From assembly GCA_963842955.1 (NCBI GenBank), contig CAWJIJ010000009.1, positions 310,001 to 374,000 of the forward strand: a stretch of DNA of 64,000 bases, written 5' to 3'. The notes below the pieces were generated by a model. The model had not been told where the DNA came from, did no database searches, and was given only the letters and a program-made list of their open reading frames with translations. Shown piece by piece: positions 60,467 to 64,000 of the stretch. This stretch comes from JARFQW01 sp963842955 (lineage in GTDB: Bacteria > Pseudomonadota > Gammaproteobacteria > Steroidobacterales > XN24). Position 1 is the stretch's first letter; every line of letters begins with the position of its first letter. Position numbers and translations under genes: made by a program.

Positions 60467-60563
60467 TGCGCCATCGCAACGGGTCCGCGGGCATGGATAG
60501 GGAGCCGGAGGTGTCATTTGGCGCAGGCCCCGGTCATCGATTGCGTGGAATATCGGCATAGCA

Positions 60564-62024
60564 ATGCCTCATCTGCCTGTCGTTTTGGATTGCGGTGTCT
60601 GCTTCATGCCAAAGGTTCGGTATGTGATCGATACCCTCTGCATGGCTCTTGGGATCACTCCGCGCTATGTGCCAGAGCCTGCTGGAGAGGGGCCATGGAT
60701 GTATTACGGCCCCGATTTGCGAGGTCGGGAGTCCGCTGGTGCTTGCCTGCCCATTTTTCATGCCCCCGAGGCCTGGGACCTCTTCGAGGGCCTCGGAGAG
60801 GTGCGGGAAACGACGGAGGTTGATGGCCTCGCAGTCGCCTTGCCCAGGAGTCAATACACAGATCGGCAGCCAAAGAACGTTAATTTCGATCTTGTCGCCA
60901 ACGCGTTCTATTTCCTGTCGTCGTGGGACGAGAGGCAGGGCCATAGGGACGAGAAAACGCGATTTCTGTTCTCCGACAGCGTTTATTCTCGACTGAACGT
61001 TCCACAGGATATCGTCGACAGATACCTTGACCTTATACAGTCACGCCTTGAGCTCATCTCCCCGGAGTGGGCGTCTCAGAACTTGCTCGGGCCAGCCTGG
61101 CCTTCGGGCAAGGAGTACGCGCTCGTGTTGTCACATGACGTCGATTTTCTGCCTTCAGGGATAATCGACCAGCTGAAGCAGGGTGCAAAGACCGTGGGTC
61201 GGCATCTGATCCGTGAACGCAGACCGGCGGATGCCGTGCGGTCGGGTTTCGGGCTATTGAAGGCCCTTACGCAGGGGAGGGATCCATACGGTTGCGTGCC
61301 GGAGATCATTCGCCATGAGAAGAAACTTGGCGTTCGATCGTCGTTTCAGGTCGCGGTGGCGCGGCGGCATCCGTCGGACGTGAATTACGATTTCCACAGC
61401 GAGTCGATTCAGGACTACCTCTCGTCAATCCCCGATGCGGGATTCGACCTATGCCTGCACGGCAGCTATCGATCAACGGAAGCTCCCGGTTGGTATGTGG
61501 AGGAAGCCCGATTACTCGGGGACAAGATGAGGCCGCCCAAGGGATCTCGGCAGCATTTCTTGTCTTTCAATTATGACGACTTGTTCACGGCACAAGAGAA
61601 AGCGGGCATCGAATATGACATGTCCATGGGCTATCCGGATCGGGCAGGGCCCCGAGCCGGTTTCTCTTACCCGTATTTTCCTTATTGTTTGGCTGACGAC
61701 AGGCCGTACAACGTTGTAGAAATCAGCCTGTGTCTGATGGATGTGACGTTGCGAAGCTATATGAGTCTGAGTACCGACGAGACCTGGGAACATATTTCTG
61801 GTGAACTCAGTTCTCTCAGGGGCAAAGGTGGGAGTGTCTCATGTGTCTGGCATCCTATCGTTTTCGGCGGAGCTCGAGACCCCGGAATGGCGGGTCTGTA
61901 TTGGCGCATGGTGGAAGAAGTAAAGGACACGAATGGGCTTGCGACGGATGGGCGTACAGTCAACGCCCATTGGCGAGAAGGGGCGGCGGGCTATGAAAGT
62001 TTCTCGTTCGTTAGAGCAAGTTAG
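60564..62024 (+). CDS. Polysaccharide deacetylase-like protein with N-terminal DUF7033-like domain
   Basis: The 486-residue protein has no signal peptide. Its N-terminal half ('NVNFDLVANAFYFLSSWDER' type motifs) resembles the DUF7033 domain often fused to deacetylases. The C-terminal half has NodB-like features: 'YALVLSHDVDFLPSG' (motif 1, metal Asp), 'GFDLCLHGSYRST' (in place of the usual motif-2 HxxxH; only one His is clear) and 'GFSYPYFPY'. 'SCVWHPIVFG' near the end could supply the last ligand. It may be a cytoplasmic deacetylase of precursors, or inactive. A gap of about 100 bases separates it from the GT9 gene; ATG 60564 is the first reasonable start. Confidence 0.78.
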   Translation: MPHLPVVLDCGVCFMPKVRYVIDTLCMALGITPRYVPEPAGEGPWMYYGPDLRGRESAGACLPIFHAPEAWDLFEGLGEVRETTEVDGLAVALPRSQYTDRQPKNVNFDLVANAFYFLSSWDERQGHRDEKTRFLFSDSVYSRLNVPQDIVDRYLDLIQSRLELISPEWASQNLLGPAWPSGKEYALVLSHDVDFLPSGIIDQLKQGAKTVGRHLIRERRPADAVRSGFGLLKALTQGRDPYGCVPEIIRHEKKLGVRSSFQVAVARRHPSDVNYDFHSESIQDYLSSIPDAGFDLCLHGSYRSTEAPGWYVEEARLLGDKMRPPKGSRQHFLSFNYDDLFTAQEKAGIEYDMSMGYPDRAGPRAGFSYPYFPYCLADDRPYNVVEISLCLMDVTLRSYMSLSTDETWEHISGELSSLRGKGGSVSCVWHPIVFGGARDPGMAGLYWRMVEEVKDTNGLATDGRTVNAHWREGAAGYESFSFVRAS

Positions 62025-62117
62025 GCGAATGTCAGAGCAAAACCCCATATCGATCCACGTGTCCAGCCAACGGCCCTTGGTAGTGCGATCTGTCCGCCTT
62101 CACCTCTGGATCTGCTC

Positions 62118-63293
62118 ATGCCCCGTGTATTGATGGCTGCTTATACGAACTATCGTCGCGACCCGCGTGTGCGACGTGAGGCGGAAACCCTGGCTGACCG
62201 TGGCTACGATGTGACGTTTATCGCGCGCCGCCAATCCGGGGAACCCGATAGGGAGTCCGTCTCCGGAGTTCAGGTCATAAAACTGCCCGGGCTGGCAAAC
62301 CCTAAGACCTCGGCCGCCTTGTACATGGCCGATTATGCGATCTTCTTCCTGCTATTGACGGCTTACATAAGTCTCCGGCCATTGAGGTTCGATCTCATTC
62401 ACATTAACAACATGCCGGATTTCCTGGTTTTTTCTACGGTCGTACCTCGCCTCATGGGCAGACCGGTGATACACGATGTGCACGACCTAATGCCTGAGCT
62501 GTACATGGAGAAGTTCGACACCGACGAAAAGCACTGGATGATCCGATTGCTGATGCTCCAAGAGCGCTGGGCCGGCCGATTCGCAAGCGCGGTCTTGACG
62601 GTGGAAGGCCGGTTGCGCGACATCCTTTCGGACCGAGGGATCCCGCGTGAGAAAATTGAAGTTCTGATGAATCTTCCGGATGACCGTATCTTCGCGAAAT
62701 TGGACTCGCGGCCTGAGAAGTCCCCGGGTAGTGCTTTTGTGATTGCCTATCATGGCACTCTGGCTCGCCGCCTTGGGCTCGATGTTGCGCTTCGCGCCAT
62801 AGCACTGGTTAGGGACGCTATTCCCGAGGTTGAATTGAGAATCATTGGTGCCGGCGAGGAGAGAGAGCCCTTACTGAAACTACGCGATGAGCTGGGACTG
62901 GCCGACTTGGTGACATTCAGCGAAGGGTTCGTGCCGGTCGAGAGCATCCCGGAACTGCTGACAGACGTCGATGTCGGTGTTGTCCCGCTTCGTATCTCCA
63001 GCGGCACAGACATCATGCTTCCCACGAAACTCCTCGAGTATGTCAGCATGGAAATTCCTTGTCTCGTACCGAAGACAGGGACAGTGAGCCGATATTTCGA
63101 CGGCGATATGGTGGAGTTCTTTGAGGCCGAGAATCCCGCTTCTCTGGCGCAGTCGATGCTCGATCTCTATCGAGATCGTGCAAGGCGCTACGAGATAGCA
63201 AAGAATGCGACCGAGCGTTTTGGAGAGACCCATCGTTGGAGTGAACACAAGAAGGTTTATACGAATCTCGTAGACCGGTTGCTTGCTGAGTAG
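62118..63293 (+). CDS. Glycosyltransferase family 4
   Basis: This 391-residue GT-B enzyme has 'YRRDPRVRREAETLADRGYD' near the N-terminus and the membrane-binding hydrophobic segment 'MADYAIFFLLLTAYISL' in the first domain. The second domain has 'IAYHGTLARRLGLDVALRA', 'RIIGAGEEREPLLKLRDELG' and the EX7E-like end 'ISSGTDIMLPTKLLEYVSME'. 'VIHDVHDLMPELYMEKFD' is typical of GT4 proteins acting on exopolysaccharide intermediates. The stop is 7 bases before the next gene. Sugar specificity is unknown. Confidence 0.88.
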   Translation: MPRVLMAAYTNYRRDPRVRREAETLADRGYDVTFIARRQSGEPDRESVSGVQVIKLPGLANPKTSAALYMADYAIFFLLLTAYISLRPLRFDLIHINNMPDFLVFSTVVPRLMGRPVIHDVHDLMPELYMEKFDTDEKHWMIRLLMLQERWAGRFASAVLTVEGRLRDILSDRGIPREKIEVLMNLPDDRIFAKLDSRPEKSPGSAFVIAYHGTLARRLGLDVALRAIALVRDAIPEVELRIIGAGEEREPLLKLRDELGLADLVTFSEGFVPVESIPELLTDVDVGVVPLRISSGTDIMLPTKLLEYVSMEIPCLVPKTGTVSRYFDGDMVEFFEAENPASLAQSMLDLYRDRARRYEIAKNATERFGETHRWSEHKKVYTNLVDRLLAE

Positions 63294-63300
63294 GCTGCGA

Positions 63301-64000
63301 TGGATGACAAATGGATTATTGGTTCTGACGATCCCGTGCTTGTTACGGGCGCGAACGGTTTTATCGGGGCTAGGGTAGTCGCCACTCTTTTGGAGTATGG
63401 TTTCTCGGATATCAGGTGTTTCGTTCGTCCGTCAAGTAACCTGACTCGCTTGCAGCAGGTCGTGGACCGCAACAATGCGAACGAACGCATAACCTTGGTC
63501 AAGGGCGACTTGCTGGCGCCGGCGGATTGCGCAAGGGCGGCAGAAGATGTGCGAGTCGTTTTCCACCTGGCGGCCGGATTCGACAAGTCGTTTGCCGGTG
63601 CATTTATGAATTCTGCATTGGCCACGCGGAACCTTCTGGAAGCATTGTGCAGTACTGACCTGATTCGCAGGTTCGTAAATGTCAGCTCGTTCTCTGTGTA
63701 CTCGAATCTGGGAATGAAGCGTGGAGCGCTCTTGGACGAGAGTGCCCCTCTAGAAACGTCACACCAAGAGCGGCAGGACGCGTATGGCTTTGGCAAGCTC
63801 AAGCAGGAAGAGGTTGTTCGACGCTACGAGCAGGAGCGAGGGGTTCCGTTCGTAATTTTGCGACCGGGTACGGTTTTCGGTCCAGGGAAAACCGACCTCA
63901 CAGGCCGCATCGGTATCGATACCTTTGGGTTCTTCATCCACATAGGCGGCTCGAACCAGTTGCCATTAACCTTCGTTGACAATTGTGCGGAGGCGATCGT
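63301..64000 (+). CDS. NAD-dependent epimerase/dehydratase (3' end outside window)
   Basis: The ATG at 63301 opens an uninterrupted frame to the window edge, giving at least 233 residues of an extended SDR. 'VLVTGANGFIGARVVATL' is the nucleotide-binding motif, 'FVNVSSFSVYSN' the catalytic Ser region, and 'YGFGKLKQEEVV' the YxxxK pair. 'ILRPGTVFGPGKTD' and 'LTFVDNCAEAIV' resemble UDP-sugar epimerases. It starts 7 bases after the GT4 gene and is probably co-transcribed. Confidence 0.87.

Overview
The window is GC-rich chromosomal DNA (roughly 62% G+C by eye) from a Gram-negative proteobacterium, probably a gammaproteobacterium. It is built around a PEP-CTERM/exosortase-A exopolysaccharide locus. 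I see no tRNA, rRNA, insertion sequence, integrase or CRISPR array.

Layout. (1) 1-5122, minus strand: a giant cadherin/tandem-95 plus FG-GAP surface protein that runs off the left edge, and one classical PEP-CTERM protein with an exact sigma-54 -24/-12 promoter. (2) 6257-18804, plus strand: the exosortase core, i.e. PrsK sensor kinase, PrsR sigma-54 activator, exosortase A fused to EpsI, PrsT TPR lipoprotein, polysaccharide export lipoprotein, Wzz-like chain-length protein, tyrosine autokinase and an outer-membrane barrel. (3) 18968-38309, plus strand: very large secreted proteins made of Big_5-type Ig domains and DUF4082-type domains. Two neighbours share an almost identical 0.9-kb N-terminal block. 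The last is a predicted fusion of a copper radical (galactose-oxidase-like) oxidase, a YVTN propeller and a di-heme cytochrome, with a SCO copper chaperone gene just upstream. (4) 38655-44200: nucleotide-amino-sugar genes (two acyltransferases, an oxidoreductase, two DegT aminotransferases, an SDR epimerase). (5) 44297-46008, minus strand: a CBM6/fibronectin-type secreted protein with poly-Gly linkers. (6) 46901-64000, plus strand: a polysaccharide assembly block with an initiating sugar-phosphate transferase carrying a degenerate GGDEF-like domain, a Wzx flippase, several glycosyltransferases, two asparagine-synthetase-type proteins, a GNAT/FemAB-like acyltransferase, a NodB-type deacetylase and an SDR epimerase cut by the right edge.

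How it works together (inference from families and order). The sugar block makes activated amino sugars. The transferases build a repeat unit on a lipid carrier, Wzx flips it, and the Wzz/kinase/export/barrel proteins polymerise and export it. PrsK-PrsR with sigma-54 would switch on surface proteins: sigma-54-type promoters precede the PEP-CTERM gene and, unexpectedly, two of the giant secreted proteins that have no PEP-CTERM tail.

Caution. About 25 single-base indels split otherwise continuous genes (Wzz, autokinase, the giant secreted proteins, the CBM protein, Wzx, two glycosyltransferases, the amidotransferase). Most are +1 in short homopolymers, so I treat them as probable sequencing errors and give the reconstructed gene extents.
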